Below are positions 34,234-43,282 of a DNA stretch of 64,000 nt, one piece after another. The notes beneath the pieces were generated by a model, which saw nothing but the letters and a program-made list of their open reading frames with translations, was not told the DNA's origin and did no database searches. Position 1 is the stretch's first letter. The number at the start of each line of letters is the position of its first letter. Origin of the DNA: GCA-003244245 sp052390495 (GTDB taxonomy: Bacteria > Actinomycetota > Actinomycetes > Mycobacteriales > Pseudonocardiaceae); contig JBQTGW010000219.1 of assembly GCA_052390495.1 (NCBI GenBank), forward strand, positions 1-64,000. Direction: 5' to 3'. The position numbers were made by a program, and so were the translations under genes.

Positions 34234-34937
34234 TGCACCTCACCTACGGTCCGAGCCTCGGTGAGCAAGACCTCCGGCCCGAGTTGCTCGTGGAGCATCG
34301 AGCGCAGCCGCTGCACTCCAGCGAACATACGGGACTTCACCGTGCCTAGCGGAACATCGGTGAGAACAGCGATCTCACGCTGAGTGTGGCCGCCGAAGTA
34401 AGCCAGAGCGAGCACCTGACGTTGTTCTATCGGGAGCCGGTGCAAGGCCGCGCGCACCTGTCCGGCCGCGACCCGGGCGAGGGCTGCCTGATCTGCGCCC
34501 GGCACGGGCGTCGGAGACCAGTCCTCTCCGGCCTCCGGCGCCGGTACCACCCGCCGCCGGATTGTGCTCTCCCTGCGTACGGCGTCTACCGCTTTATGGT
34601 GAATCAGCGTGAGTAGCCAGGTGGCAAAGCTTCCCCGCGCAGGGTCAAAGCGACGAGGATCACGCCACAGCGTCAGGAACACCTCTTGTACCACCTCCTC
34701 AGCGAGTCCCTCGTCAGCGCAGATTCGCCGGGCGAGCGAGTAGCACGGTCGGCCGAAGCGCCGGTAGAGCTGGGACAGCGCCGCCCCGTCACCATCCCCG
34801 AGCCTGCGGGCGAGTTCTGCGTCGGAACTCTCCCCATCCCGCACAGGAACAGTCGGCGAGGACCGCGAAACATCCGCCAACCGGTCGGGCTGACGGGCGT
34901 TCGATCGCGGCTCATCGACCAACAGCGTCATCCTCAC
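34230..34937 (-). CDS. ECF RNA polymerase sigma factor (SigK-like)
   Basis: The 235-residue protein shows region 2 (ALSQLYRRFGRPCYSLARRI, VVQEVFLTLWRDPRRFDPAR) and region 4 (LPIEQRQVLALAYFGGHTQR, VPLGTVKSRMFAGVQRLR). It is followed by its RskA-type anti-sigma factor with a 4-nt overlap. The regulon is unknown. A second in-frame ATG at 34931 is also possible. Confidence 0.92.
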   Translation of the reverse strand: MRMTLLVDEPRSNARQPDRLADVSRSSPTVPVRDGESSDAELARRLGDGDGAALSQLYRRFGRPCYSLARRICADEGLAEEVVQEVFLTLWRDPRRFDPARGSFATWLLTLIHHKAVDAVRRESTIRRRVVPAPEAGEDWSPTPVPGADQAALARVAAGQVRAALHRLPIEQRQVLALAYFGGHTQREIAVLTDVPLGTVKSRMFAGVQRLRSMLHEQLGPEVLLTEARTVGEVQ

Positions 34938-35166
34938 GTTTGACCTACGCCAGCACCGGTCTAACGGTTCAGGTTAGTGGCCTTACGTATTCGCGCGAAC
35001 GTGCGGTCGGCATGCACGTTGAGCGACGGTCTTGCCCCCACAGTGGGAGTCCCTGCCCCGTCCGAGTGGTCTGCGTTGAGCATCCGGGCGTAGCACGGGT
35101 GTGCCCGCGTCACACGAACTCGGGTCACTCGTTTCAGGCCCGAAGGCACAGAAAGGGGCGACAACG

Positions 35167-35592
35167 ATGCGCAACGACCATGTGACTCTCCGTTCATCTG
35201 CGGTATTCGATCTTCTGGCGCCGCACACTCCTGCGGCGCCTGTGCACGTCGAGCTCCGGTACGACACCCGGGATCCATTCGCTGTGGTGGCAGCCTTCCG
35301 CACCGGGCGGGCTGGTTGGGTGGAGTGGGCCTTCTCCCGTGACCTGCTGGCAGACGGGTTGCTCACCGAAGCTGGCGAAGGCGACGTTCGCATCCGGCCA
35401 GGATCCGCCGAACCCGAGATCGTCGTGGTGGAGCTGAACTCCCCCTCCGGCCACGCTGTGTTCGAGGCCAGCGCCCAGCGGCTCGCCGAGTTCCTGGACG
35501 CCAGTTACGACGTCGTACTGCCAGGCCACGAGACGCTGTGGATGAACGTCGACGACGCACTCGGCCAGCTGATCGCCAACGACCTGCCCTGA
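35167..35592 (+). CDS. SsgA-family sporulation/cell division regulator (SsgB-like)
   Basis: The 141-residue protein (MRNDHVTLRSSAVFDLLAPH...) contains APVHVELRYDTRDPFAVVAA and GWVEWAFSRDLLADGL, which match SsgB, the member that positions FtsZ during sporulation in actinomycetes. ATG 35167 follows GAAAGGGG. SALP proteins are restricted to morphologically complex actinomycetes, so this supports that lifestyle. Confidence 0.9.
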   Translation: MRNDHVTLRSSAVFDLLAPHTPAAPVHVELRYDTRDPFAVVAAFRTGRAGWVEWAFSRDLLADGLLTEAGEGDVRIRPGSAEPEIVVVELNSPSGHAVFEASAQRLAEFLDASYDVVLPGHETLWMNVDDALGQLIANDLP

Positions 35593-35679
35593 GTCCGGGG
35601 CGGTTTGATCCCGGCTTCGAGGGTCGGCTACAGTTCTGGCACCGGGACGGACCGCTAGAAAAGGTCCCACTGGGAGCAT

Positions 35680-35752
35680 GCGGACGTAGCGCAGCTGGTA
35701 GCGCATCACCTTGCCAAGGTGAGGGTCGCGGGTTCGAATCCCGTCGTCCGCT
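35680..35752 (+). tRNA. tRNA-Gly (anticodon GCC)
   Basis: The 73-nt cloverleaf has acceptor GCGGACG/CGTCCGC, anticodon stem TCACC/GGTGA with loop TTGCCAA (anticodon GCC) and T arm GCGGG-TTCGAAT-CCCGT. CCA is not encoded. It is the first of three tRNA genes in a row. Confidence 0.95.
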
Positions 35753-35849
35753 CTGAGCGGCCCCAAACACCAGGCCGCCCCTGGATCCGGGTCTCCCGGG
35801 GGTCAGTCTCAGGTTGTCGGTCCTTGGAGCCCGGTTGGGAACAAGGCAC

Positions 35850-35921
35850 GGCGGAGTGGCCGAGTGGTTTAGGCAAGGGCCTGCAAAGCCCTCTACGCGG
35901 GTTCGATTCCCGCCTCCGCCT
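35850..35921 (+). tRNA. tRNA-Cys (anticodon GCA)
   Basis: Acceptor GGCGGAG/CTCCGCC, anticodon stem AGGGC/GCCCT with loop CTGCAAA (anticodon GCA), and T arm GCGGG-TTCGATT-CCCGC. It lies 97 nt after tRNA-Gly and 1 nt before tRNA-Val. Confidence 0.95.
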
Positions 35922-35922
35922 C

Positions 35923-35994
35923 GGGCGATTAGCTCAGTGGGAGAGCGCTACCTTGACACGGTAGAGGTCACTGGTTCAATCCCAGTATCGCCCA
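35923..35994 (+). tRNA. tRNA-Val (anticodon GAC)
   Basis: Acceptor GGGCGAT/ATCGCCC, anticodon stem CTACC/GGTAG with loop TTGACAC (anticodon GAC), T arm ACTGG-TTCAATC-CCAGT. A CCA follows the discriminator base. It is directly adjacent to tRNA-Cys and probably cotranscribed. Confidence 0.95.
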
Positions 35995-36008
35995 CCATCA
36001 TCGGTGCT

Positions 36009-36596
36009 TTAGCCAGCCGAGCCGGTGACGATCGGATGTTCCATTCGCAGCTGTACTGTGACGACCCCGGTCACCGTACGCACCAGTGCCAGTACCACAG
36101 TTCGATCCACCCGGTCGATAAACGCACTGCTCACTGTGACGGCTCCCTCAACGACGTGCACACCCCAGCGCCGCAACCCCGCGTAGTCCCTGAGCAAGGA
36201 CCACACTCTCGACGTAATCACATCGTCGTCGTACACCAGAGTGCGGAGCAGATCGTTACGGTCCACCACACCGACGAGCTTCTGGTCCTCGACGATCGGC
36301 AGGATCGTGAGCCGGTGGGCCAGCATTAACCTGGCCAGCTCGCCCACCGTCGCCTCGGGCCCCAAACTGATCGCCGGACAGGTCATGATATCGGCTACCG
36401 TGCTTAACTCACCTCGGAGCAGGTATCCCTCCTGCGGGCGATCGTTGCCGGTGACCATACCGATCAGTCGACCATCAGCGTCGACCACCGGCAACGCCTC
36501 AACGCCAGCGTCCATCGCCAGCACCCGCGCATCGCGTGCGAGCGTCTCCGCACGTACGACGGCGGCCGGGCGGTTCATGAGGTCCGTAGCGAACAT
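36009..36596 (-). CDS. CBS-domain pair protein with C-terminal BON-like domain
   Basis: The 195-residue protein has two CBS repeats: ALPVVDADGRLIGMVTGNDR and TILPIVEDQKLVGVVDRNDL, each after a conserved strand-helix. Residues from about 125 (RVWSLLRDYAGLRRWGVHVV, VDRTVVLALVRTVTGVVTVQ) resemble a BON domain. Such proteins bind adenosyl ligands and may sense energy status; hypoxia-response members occur in mycobacteria. It converges with the tRNA cluster. Confidence 0.85.
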   Translation of the reverse strand: MFATDLMNRPAAVVRAETLARDARVLAMDAGVEALPVVDADGRLIGMVTGNDRPQEGYLLRGELSTVADIMTCPAISLGPEATVGELARLMLAHRLTILPIVEDQKLVGVVDRNDLLRTLVYDDDVITSRVWSLLRDYAGLRRWGVHVVEGAVTVSSAFIDRVDRTVVLALVRTVTGVVTVQLRMEHPIVTGSAG

Positions 36597-36779
36597 GGCT
36601 CACCTCCGGCAGCACTTCGATGCAAACGTTAGTCGCGCCGCGAGGTGTGGCTGGAGAGGCATTGTGCCCACTACTGGTGGTGCCGAAGTCCCGGGTCAGC
36701 CGAACCATCATGCTAGGTTATGAGGGGTAGCACAGCGCACCGTCACGCAGCATACCCGATTGAGCACAATGTGGAGGCA

Positions 36780-39050
36780 ATGCTCTGCATGCCGCGGCTC
36801 AGCGAGGAGCCGATCGAAAGGTCGGCCCTGCTCCAGAAGTTGGTCGAGTCACCACACACACCGTTTGTCCTCATCTGTGCACCTGTCGGCTACGGTAAGT
36901 CGACCCTGCTCGCACAGTGGTCATCCCAGCAGGGGTCATCCCAGCAGGGGTCATCCCACAAGTGGAGCACCAGCGCGAGATATGCCGGTGCGGTGTGGGA
37001 TCGGCCGTTCGTCACAGTGGCGCTAGAAAGCGGCGATAATGATCCGTTTTCGTTCTTTGCCACCATTGTCCGCTCCGCGGAACGGGCCTGTCCGGACCTC
37101 GATGGTGTCTCCCTGGCAAGGTCGCCGGGATCCCCGCAATCTGATATAGGCAAAGTTCTCCTGCCAGCTCTGATCGACGAGATCATCACAAACTGTCCGC
37201 ACGTGATCCTTGCGCTCGATAACTATCAGGAGATCACTGAGCCAGAATGCCATGAGCAAGTGGCATACCTCCTGAACCACCTTCCCCCGAGTGCCTGCCT
37301 AGCACTGGCCACCCGGACCGATCCCCCTCTTCCACTCGCCCGGCTCCGGGCCTGCGGCAATATTATGGAACTCCGTACGGACAATCTGCACTTCGCCCGG
37401 GACGAAGTGGCTCAGCTGGTACGGCGCTTCGGTGGCCATCAACTCGACGAGCCCGACCTCGACAATCTCCTCGAGCGCACCGAGGGATGGCCCGCCATGG
37501 TGTGCCTTGCAGCGCGCCTGATGAGGGATCAACCCGACCCGGCCAGGCTCCTCCAGTCCTTCGGTGGCAACCACCGGCACGTTGTGGACTATCTGGAAGA
37601 AGAGGTCCTCCGGCACCTTCCTGGTGAGGTGCAACGCTTCCTGGCGAGGACCTCGATACTCGACCGATTCACGGCACCGCTGTGCGATGCAGTAGCCCGC
37701 ACGACGAATTCGGCGGACCTGCTCAACGGTTTAGAACGATCAAACCTGTTCCTCGTACCTTTGGATGGGGTCCGGACCTGGTACCGCTACCACAACCTAT
37801 TCGGGCAGACCTTACGGCAACAACTGGCCAGGAGCGAACCTGAATTCGGAGCGAACCTGCACCAGAAGGCCAGCGCGTGGTATGAGCGCAACGGCCATAC
37901 CGGGGACGCGATTGAGCATGCCCTGGCCGCCGGTGCTACCGACCGGGCGATCGAGCTCATCGCGCGGCACTGGTCGCATTACGTCTATCAGGGCGAGTTA
38001 GCCACGATCCGCGGCTGGCTGGATGCACTCGGTGAGGACCTCACCAGCCGTAGCCCGCTCACCGCAATCTGCGCCGCGTGGGTCGCTTCGCTGTCAGGGG
38101 ATCGCCTTGGCGGCTGCCGTTGGCTCAAGATCGCCGAACGGCTGAGTCATCGGGGACCGCTACCCGACGGGATGCAATCTATCCAGGGAGCAGTAGCCCT
38201 GTATCAGGGAACATTCGGATTCGACGGTCTCACTAAGATGCTAGCGGCCGCACGCACAGCAGCTGATTTACACTCCGACCCCATCTCCGGCCACAGGTCC
38301 CCGTGGTACGCACAGGCGAGAGTCGCCCTGGGTTACAGCCGCTATCTGGCTGGCGATGTGCGTGCCGCAGTGCACCCCCTGGAGCGGGCCGTGGAAGCCG
38401 CAGCAGCGTTCCCCGTCTTGCGGATCCTGGCTCTGTCCGCCCTATCACTGGTGACCGGAGACCTCGGCCGAGCCGCCCAGGCTGCGGATCTGGCGAAGGC
38501 GGCGCAGGAACTCGTGATATCCAGTGGCCTGAACGAGTCGTCCGAGGTCACTCTGGCGCAGGTCGCACAGGCAGCGGCGTTCATGCGCAATGGACAACTG
38601 CTTCGCGCCCGTCAGGAGCTGGAGCATGCGGTACGGCTGCGCAGGACGGTCATCGGGCTGCCGCCATGGCCCACGCTTACCGCGCTGGTGCTGCTGACCC
38701 GCGTGGTACTCATCTTGGGCGACCGTGACGACGCGCGGGCCTTGTTCAACGAGGCCACTGACCTGCTGGACACGTTGCCCGACGGCGCCAGCCAGGCAAA
38801 AGCTGCGCTGGCCGAGATCGAGCGCAGACTGGCCGATGCCGAGTACTCCGGGGCCGCTCCCCGCCTGACCGACCGGGAGGAGGCCGTACTGCGGCTGTTG
38901 CAGGGGAGCCTGCCATTGCGGGACGTGGCAGCTCAGCTCTTCGTGACGGTGAACACGGTCAAGAGCCACACCCGCCTGATCTACCGCAAGCTGGGCGTCT
39001 CGTCCCGCAATGCGGCCATCCGCCGAGCCCGCGAATTGGGCCTGCTATGA
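36780..39050 (+). CDS. LuxR-family transcriptional regulator, LAL/MalT type
   Basis: The 756-residue protein has a P-loop ATPase domain (LICAPVGYGKSTLLAQW, Walker B-like VILALDNYQE), a long helical sensor region rich in TPR-like segments, and a C-terminal LuxR helix-turn-helix (LTDREEAVLRLLQGSLPLRD, VNTVKSHTRLIYRKLGVSSR). ATG 36780 follows GGAGG, though other in-frame starts (36720, 36789) are possible. A 15-nt repeat inserts SSQQG units right after the P-loop. Its 3' end overlaps the convergent LAL gene by 70 nt. Inducer unknown. Confidence 0.88.
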   Translation: MLCMPRLSEEPIERSALLQKLVESPHTPFVLICAPVGYGKSTLLAQWSSQQGSSQQGSSHKWSTSARYAGAVWDRPFVTVALESGDNDPFSFFATIVRSAERACPDLDGVSLARSPGSPQSDIGKVLLPALIDEIITNCPHVILALDNYQEITEPECHEQVAYLLNHLPPSACLALATRTDPPLPLARLRACGNIMELRTDNLHFARDEVAQLVRRFGGHQLDEPDLDNLLERTEGWPAMVCLAARLMRDQPDPARLLQSFGGNHRHVVDYLEEEVLRHLPGEVQRFLARTSILDRFTAPLCDAVARTTNSADLLNGLERSNLFLVPLDGVRTWYRYHNLFGQTLRQQLARSEPEFGANLHQKASAWYERNGHTGDAIEHALAAGATDRAIELIARHWSHYVYQGELATIRGWLDALGEDLTSRSPLTAICAAWVASLSGDRLGGCRWLKIAERLSHRGPLPDGMQSIQGAVALYQGTFGFDGLTKMLAAARTAADLHSDPISGHRSPWYAQARVALGYSRYLAGDVRAAVHPLERAVEAAAAFPVLRILALSALSLVTGDLGRAAQAADLAKAAQELVISSGLNESSEVTLAQVAQAAAFMRNGQLLRARQELEHAVRLRRTVIGLPPWPTLTALVLLTRVVLILGDRDDARALFNEATDLLDTLPDGASQAKAALAEIERRLADAEYSGAAPRLTDREEAVLRLLQGSLPLRDVAAQLFVTVNTVKSHTRLIYRKLGVSSRNAAIRRARELGLL
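36919..36960. repeat. 15-bp in-frame tandem repeat (SSQQG units)
   Basis: GGTCATCCCAGCAGG occurs at 36919-36933 and 36934-36948, and a third partial copy starts at 36949. The encoded protein gains SSQQG-SSQQG-SS directly after the Walker A helix. Period 15 keeps the frame open whatever the copy number. Confidence 0.85.
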
Positions 39051-41845
39051 CCGTTGCCAGGCGGGGGCGCAGCGAACATAGCGGACACCGGGGCACCGGC
39101 CAGAAGCTCCAGTTGGTGTGCTCGGCGCACGGCGTCTCCTCGACGCGTCACCGCCAGCTTCCGATAAATGCTCTTGAGGTGCGTTTTCACGGTGTTGATG
39201 GATACGAACATCTCGGTGGCGATCTCCTCCGATGTCCGCATCTGCGCTAGATGCTGTAGCACCTCCAGCTCACGATCACTGAGCTTCCCGGACAGCAGAG
39301 GAGCCTGCTCAGGGGGGCCACCATGCTCGTCGCACTGCACAACGCCGATCCGCAGCGGCTCAAGCAGGCGCGCATACTGGCGCGCCAAGTCCTGATCAGA
39401 GCCCAGAACCGAACGCAGCCAGGACTGGCATCCGGCGAACGGCAGCCGCACCCGCTCGCGGTCGCCAAGCCGTAGCGCTCGATCCAACGATCGCCGTCCC
39501 CGTGCGGGGTCGCCGGTGGCGTAACACGATTGCGCGTCCAAAAGCCATGCCTCCACCCGTACGTCGCTGCGCACGGTAACGGCCTCCGCCAGCGTCGGAC
39601 GCAGCGTGCCTACTGCCGCAGCAGGGTGACCTGCCGACAACTGCGCCCTGGCCAGCGCGACCGCGCCGTCCGCGGTGTGGGTGCCGCCGGCGCGGATGGC
39701 TGCCTGCCAGGCCGCGATCGGCGCCCCCATGCCGGTGTGAGCCTGCGATTCCGTGAGCATCATTCTGCGGACCAGCCAGGATGGAATCGACCTTGCAGCG
39801 CGCCTGGAGCGTAACGTCTCGACCGCCCGGTGGTCGTGCCCTTGCGCGATGGCGATCTGGGCCGACACCAACTCGCGCACAGCCGCTGTCCAGGGGTGGG
39901 ACTCCAGCAGGGCCGGGTCTGTCTGGTCCAGCACCCGCCTGGCATCGGCCAGCTGGTAGCGCTGCAGCGCGATCCACCCCTGCGCCACCCGCAGTGCAGC
40001 ACCTCCCTGAGATATCGGCGACGTCGGCATCGATGCCAACAGCGCTGCCCGACCGGCTAGTTCGGCTGCGCACTCCCACCGGCCACGTAACACTTCGACA
40101 AGCGCACTGTGGGCCAGGCAATCGAACCTCAGGACGGTGCTGTCTGCCTCGACGGCCGCAGCGTGCGCCGCTGCGAACGAGTCCGCTGCCTGCGTCCACT
40201 GGCCTGCCCACATCTCGTTGCCTGCCCGGCCAACCAAGGCTAGGGAACGCAGGTCTGGACGTTGGTCAAGGAGCTCGTACTGGATCGGCTCCAGCAGCAT
40301 CTCGACGTCGGCAGTCGCCTCCCCCGCGCATGTCTCGTGGTAACCGCGGGCGTGCACCAGGCGCAGTAGCGCGGCGGTGAGCCGGGCCGTTTTCGCGTCA
40401 TCCTGCGGCCGCTCGCCGAGGATCTGCATGCCCTGACCTAGCGCTGACCGGTAGCCTTGCTCGTCTGCACAACCCAACGCCAGGGCAGCCGCTACCAACG
40501 CTGGTTCCAGGTCGGTGACAACACCGCCTGCCACGAGCGCAGGCATCGGACCCAGTGCCGCGGTAAGCAGCGGAGCAGGCCTCAGGCCGAGCAGGTCGCC
40601 GACAGCGAGCCGGTTGACGACCAGGGTGCTCGCCAGCTGCCAGTCATGCGCCGCCGTTGCGTGCTGCACAGCTTCGGTCAACAGACCTTGGGCACTGAAC
40701 CAGGCTGCGGCGCGTCTATGCAGCACGGCGGTCTGACCCGGGTTCTCGTGCTGCAGCCGCAGGCGCAGTACATTCTGGAACATGTGATGATAGCGATACC
40801 AGCCATGCCCGAGTGGCCGGATGAAGGCGTTCTGTCCGACGAGCACCGAAAACTCGGTCCCTTCAGCCCCGACAGTTAGTTCAGCAGCGATCTCGGCATT
40901 GACCCGGTCGAGGATACTGGTAGTGAGCAGCAAGCGGCGCACTGTGGGCGGCTGGGCGTCGAGAACCTCTTCTATCAGATATCCGGCGATAGCATGTTCA
41001 CCGCTCGTGATGTGCTTAACGAGCTCGTCGGGAGCTGGATGTCCGTCCATCGACATCGCAGCCAGCCGAAGTCCCGCCGCCCAGCCCTCGGTTCTTTCCA
41101 GCAGGACCCGGACCGATTCTCGGCGCAGCACGACATTGTGCTGCGCCATCAGCTCGTCGGCCTCCAGCTCAGTGAAAGCCAGATCGTCCGAGTCGATTTC
41201 GGCCAAGTCACCGGTAAGCCGGTAGCGGTGCAGCGGGAGTGGAAGATCTCGCCGGGAGATGATCACCAGCCGAAGGCGGAAACGGGCAAGCTTGAGAAGG
41301 TAAGCCATCGCAGCAACCAATGTCGAACCCACTGCCGGGCGGAAGTCGTCGAGCACCAGCACGACCAGGTGCTCCCGACGAGTCAAGACCGAGGCCAGCT
41401 CGGCGATGCGCACGTGATCGATACCGTCGGTTCCGAACGGAGCGCCGACAGCGGGCGGTAGGTCCACCCCAGCGCGGCGCAACGCCGCGAGCAGGTAGCC
41501 CCAGAACAAATCGGGGTCACAGTCCCCATCATCGGCACTCACCCAAGCGACCGTGATCGGCGTCGCCGTGTTCTCCAGGGATGCCACCCACGACGCGACC
41601 GCCACTGTCTTGCCCGCCCCAGGGACACCGGTCACGACGGTCAGCAGACTACGCACGCCTTTCCCGATGCGGGCCGTCAGCCGAGGACGCGAAACCACCC
41701 AGCCGGGCAACTCAGGAACCTCGATCTTGGAAGACAACCAGTGATCGGTGATCTCCTCAGCTTTCAGCTGATCCACCACCTCACGCACCCCCCTGCGCAG
41801 ACGAACAGCTCCTGTCTCCTCCACGAAGGGGTGACTCCGCATCAC
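38981..41845 (-). CDS. LuxR-family transcriptional regulator, LAL/MalT type
   Basis: The 954-residue protein has a P-loop (VVTGVPGAGKTVAVASW), LVVLVLDDFRPAVGSTLVAA (Walker B-like), a long helical region and a C-terminal LuxR domain (LSDRELEVLQHLAQMRTSEE, SINTVKTHLKSIYRKLAVTR). It begins at GTG 41845 or ATG 41842; no Shine-Dalgarno precedes either because a 30-bp palindrome sits directly upstream, so a later in-frame start or a leaderless transcript is possible. The last 15 or so residues after the HTH are basic and overlap the neighbouring LAL gene on the other strand. Confidence 0.88.
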   Translation of the reverse strand: MMRSHPFVEETGAVRLRRGVREVVDQLKAEEITDHWLSSKIEVPELPGWVVSRPRLTARIGKGVRSLLTVVTGVPGAGKTVAVASWVASLENTATPITVAWVSADDGDCDPDLFWGYLLAALRRAGVDLPPAVGAPFGTDGIDHVRIAELASVLTRREHLVVLVLDDFRPAVGSTLVAAMAYLLKLARFRLRLVIISRRDLPLPLHRYRLTGDLAEIDSDDLAFTELEADELMAQHNVVLRRESVRVLLERTEGWAAGLRLAAMSMDGHPAPDELVKHITSGEHAIAGYLIEEVLDAQPPTVRRLLLTTSILDRVNAEIAAELTVGAEGTEFSVLVGQNAFIRPLGHGWYRYHHMFQNVLRLRLQHENPGQTAVLHRRAAAWFSAQGLLTEAVQHATAAHDWQLASTLVVNRLAVGDLLGLRPAPLLTAALGPMPALVAGGVVTDLEPALVAAALALGCADEQGYRSALGQGMQILGERPQDDAKTARLTAALLRLVHARGYHETCAGEATADVEMLLEPIQYELLDQRPDLRSLALVGRAGNEMWAGQWTQAADSFAAAHAAAVEADSTVLRFDCLAHSALVEVLRGRWECAAELAGRAALLASMPTSPISQGGAALRVAQGWIALQRYQLADARRVLDQTDPALLESHPWTAAVRELVSAQIAIAQGHDHRAVETLRSRRAARSIPSWLVRRMMLTESQAHTGMGAPIAAWQAAIRAGGTHTADGAVALARAQLSAGHPAAAVGTLRPTLAEAVTVRSDVRVEAWLLDAQSCYATGDPARGRRSLDRALRLGDRERVRLPFAGCQSWLRSVLGSDQDLARQYARLLEPLRIGVVQCDEHGGPPEQAPLLSGKLSDRELEVLQHLAQMRTSEEIATEMFVSINTVKTHLKSIYRKLAVTRRGDAVRRAHQLELLAGAPVSAMFAAPPPGNGHSRPNSRARRMAALRDETPSLR

Positions 41846-41894
41846 CCACAGGACGATGTCACCCGGGTGACATCGTCCTCGGCGTTCATCACCC
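41829..41894. promoter_or_regulatory. 30-bp perfect palindrome and TCACCC/GGGTGA hexamer cluster
   Basis: AGGACGATGTCACCC (41850-41864) is followed with no spacer by its exact reverse complement (41865-41879). The hexamer TCACCC or its complement also occurs at 41829, 41842 and 41889, giving five copies in 66 nt. The group straddles the start of the LAL gene on the minus strand and looks like a multi-site operator. Confidence 0.75.
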
Positions 41895-41901
41895 AGGATG
41901 G

Positions 41902-42354
41902 ATGAACTGGGGGTGTGAAAGTCCCGGCACCATCACAGCTGTGCACTGCCGGTCGGCCGGGCAAAACGCGTGTCCCGTCGTAGACGCCGCAGCGGGGCTG
42001 GCGACCTGGTCAGTGCGGGTGGGGATCAGAGCCACCTGCGCCGTTGCCAGGACGCTGCAACCACTGACGGATCTTGCAGCGCGCCCACCCCTGCTCCCGG
42101 AGCGCTACTCGCCTGGTCACCTGATGCATATGCTGACCGACGCGGGTCGCGCACAGCGGCGCGGCGCGACGCTGACGGCGCTGAGATACTTTCGCGAAGT
42201 CGCCAGCTGCCTGGCGGCCGCGATCGACCTCCCCGAGATCATCAGAACCGCCACCAGCTCACCGACCTCCAAGGCAGGTCAAGACCTCCCCATCCGGAGC
42301 ATCGAGGCCGACGATGCGGTTGCGGCATGGGTCGACCGAGTATTCCACCGGTGA
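41902..42354 (+). CDS. Hypothetical protein, weakly supported
   Basis: The 150-residue frame has high third-position GC and a plausible C-terminal half (YSPGHLMHMLTDAGRAQRRG, ALRYFREVASCLAAAIDLPE), but no recognised domain and no good ribosome-binding site at 41902. A start further in, at 42127 (MLTDAGRAQRR) or a GTG near 42016, is possible. It fills most of the gap between the LAL gene and the DivIVA-like gene. Confidence 0.4.
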   Translation: MNWGCESPGTITAVHCRSAGQNACPVVDAAAGLATWSVRVGIRATCAVARTLQPLTDLAARPPLLPERYSPGHLMHMLTDAGRAQRRGATLTALRYFREVASCLAAAIDLPEIIRTATSSPTSKAGQDLPIRSIEADDAVAAWVDRVFHR

Positions 42355-42436
42355 GGTTCACCGGCGGCGGTATGCGAGCATCTTTCGGGGGATCGCTGTT
42401 GTGTGATCGTGACAATTCGGGACTAGCATCGCAGGT

Positions 42437-43282
42437 ATGCACCGACCCCAGGACGACGTGGTTCCCCTCCACGAGCCGTTCGAGATGGCACTCCGCGGAT
42501 TCAACCGGCAGCAGGTCCTAGCCTATATCGAATCACTTGATGGCCGCATCACCATGGTCGTGAAAGATCGGGAATCGGCGTTGACGCAAGTGGCCGAGCT
42601 TAGCAGGACCATTGACCAGCTACGCGAAGAGAGCGAACTTTTGGCGCATCTCCGCCGGGCGACGGAAAAGGCAAACGAGCAGGCGGAGCTCGCGGCGCAG
42701 GTTCCGATCGTGGGGGCAAGTGTCCGTATCCAGCGGATAGTGCGGCTGGCCGAGGAAGAAGCCGCCGAGCTGAAGGCCCGCGCCGAGCAGGAGATCGCCG
42801 AATCCAAGGCCCACGCGCTGAAGGAGATCAACGAACTGAAGGCCCGTGCCGAGAAGGAGGTCAACGAACTGCGGGTCCGTGCTGAACAGGACGCCAAGCG
42901 AGAGGTGGCCCGAAGAGAGTCTGAAGCGGCCGACCGGATCCGGGCCCGCGACCAACGCGGCCTGGCAGGTCTGCATCTGCTGCTGAAAATCGTCGTCCCC
43001 CGGCTGGCCGAACGGATATCTGTGGTTGAGCGGATGGAGGCTGGGCTCGCCGAGTCGCGCACCCGGACCGGCAGGGAGGTAGCCGCCCTGGAAGCGTTCC
43101 GCGCCAAGGTCACCACTCAGCTCTCCGCAACCCGCCAGGTCGTGGTGGAGGCGCTCGAGCAGGTGCAGCAGGTCAAGATCGACAATACCGGACCCGCCCG
43201 GCACCATCCCGTACCGAGCCAGCGCGACGGTCACCCGGCTGGCCAGCACGGCGTCGAGGGCCGCATAACCTCGAAGCCATGA
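42437..43282 (+). CDS. DivIVA-like coiled-coil protein
   Basis: The 281-residue protein opens with a short conserved region (PFEMALRGFNRQQVLAYIES) like the DivIVA N-terminus of actinobacterial polarity and scaffold proteins. From about 50 to 250 it is a long coiled coil with repeats of the type AELKARAEQEIAESKAHALK. The C-terminal tail is Gly/Pro/His-rich. ATG 42437 is preceded by GCAGGT. It overlaps the start of rocD by 4 nt, which is unusual for a cytoskeletal gene. Confidence 0.75.
   Translation: MHRPQDDVVPLHEPFEMALRGFNRQQVLAYIESLDGRITMVVKDRESALTQVAELSRTIDQLREESELLAHLRRATEKANEQAELAAQVPIVGASVRIQRIVRLAEEEAAELKARAEQEIAESKAHALKEINELKARAEKEVNELRVRAEQDAKREVARRESEAADRIRARDQRGLAGLHLLLKIVVPRLAERISVVERMEAGLAESRTRTGREVAALEAFRAKVTTQLSATRQVVVEALEQVQQVKIDNTGPARHHPVPSQRDGHPAGQHGVEGRITSKP

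Noticed and set aside
41850..41879. The 30-bp palindrome as a transcription terminator
   Set aside because: It lies upstream of a minus-strand start with no gene ending there, has no T-run, and has flanking copies of its hexamer, which fits an operator better.
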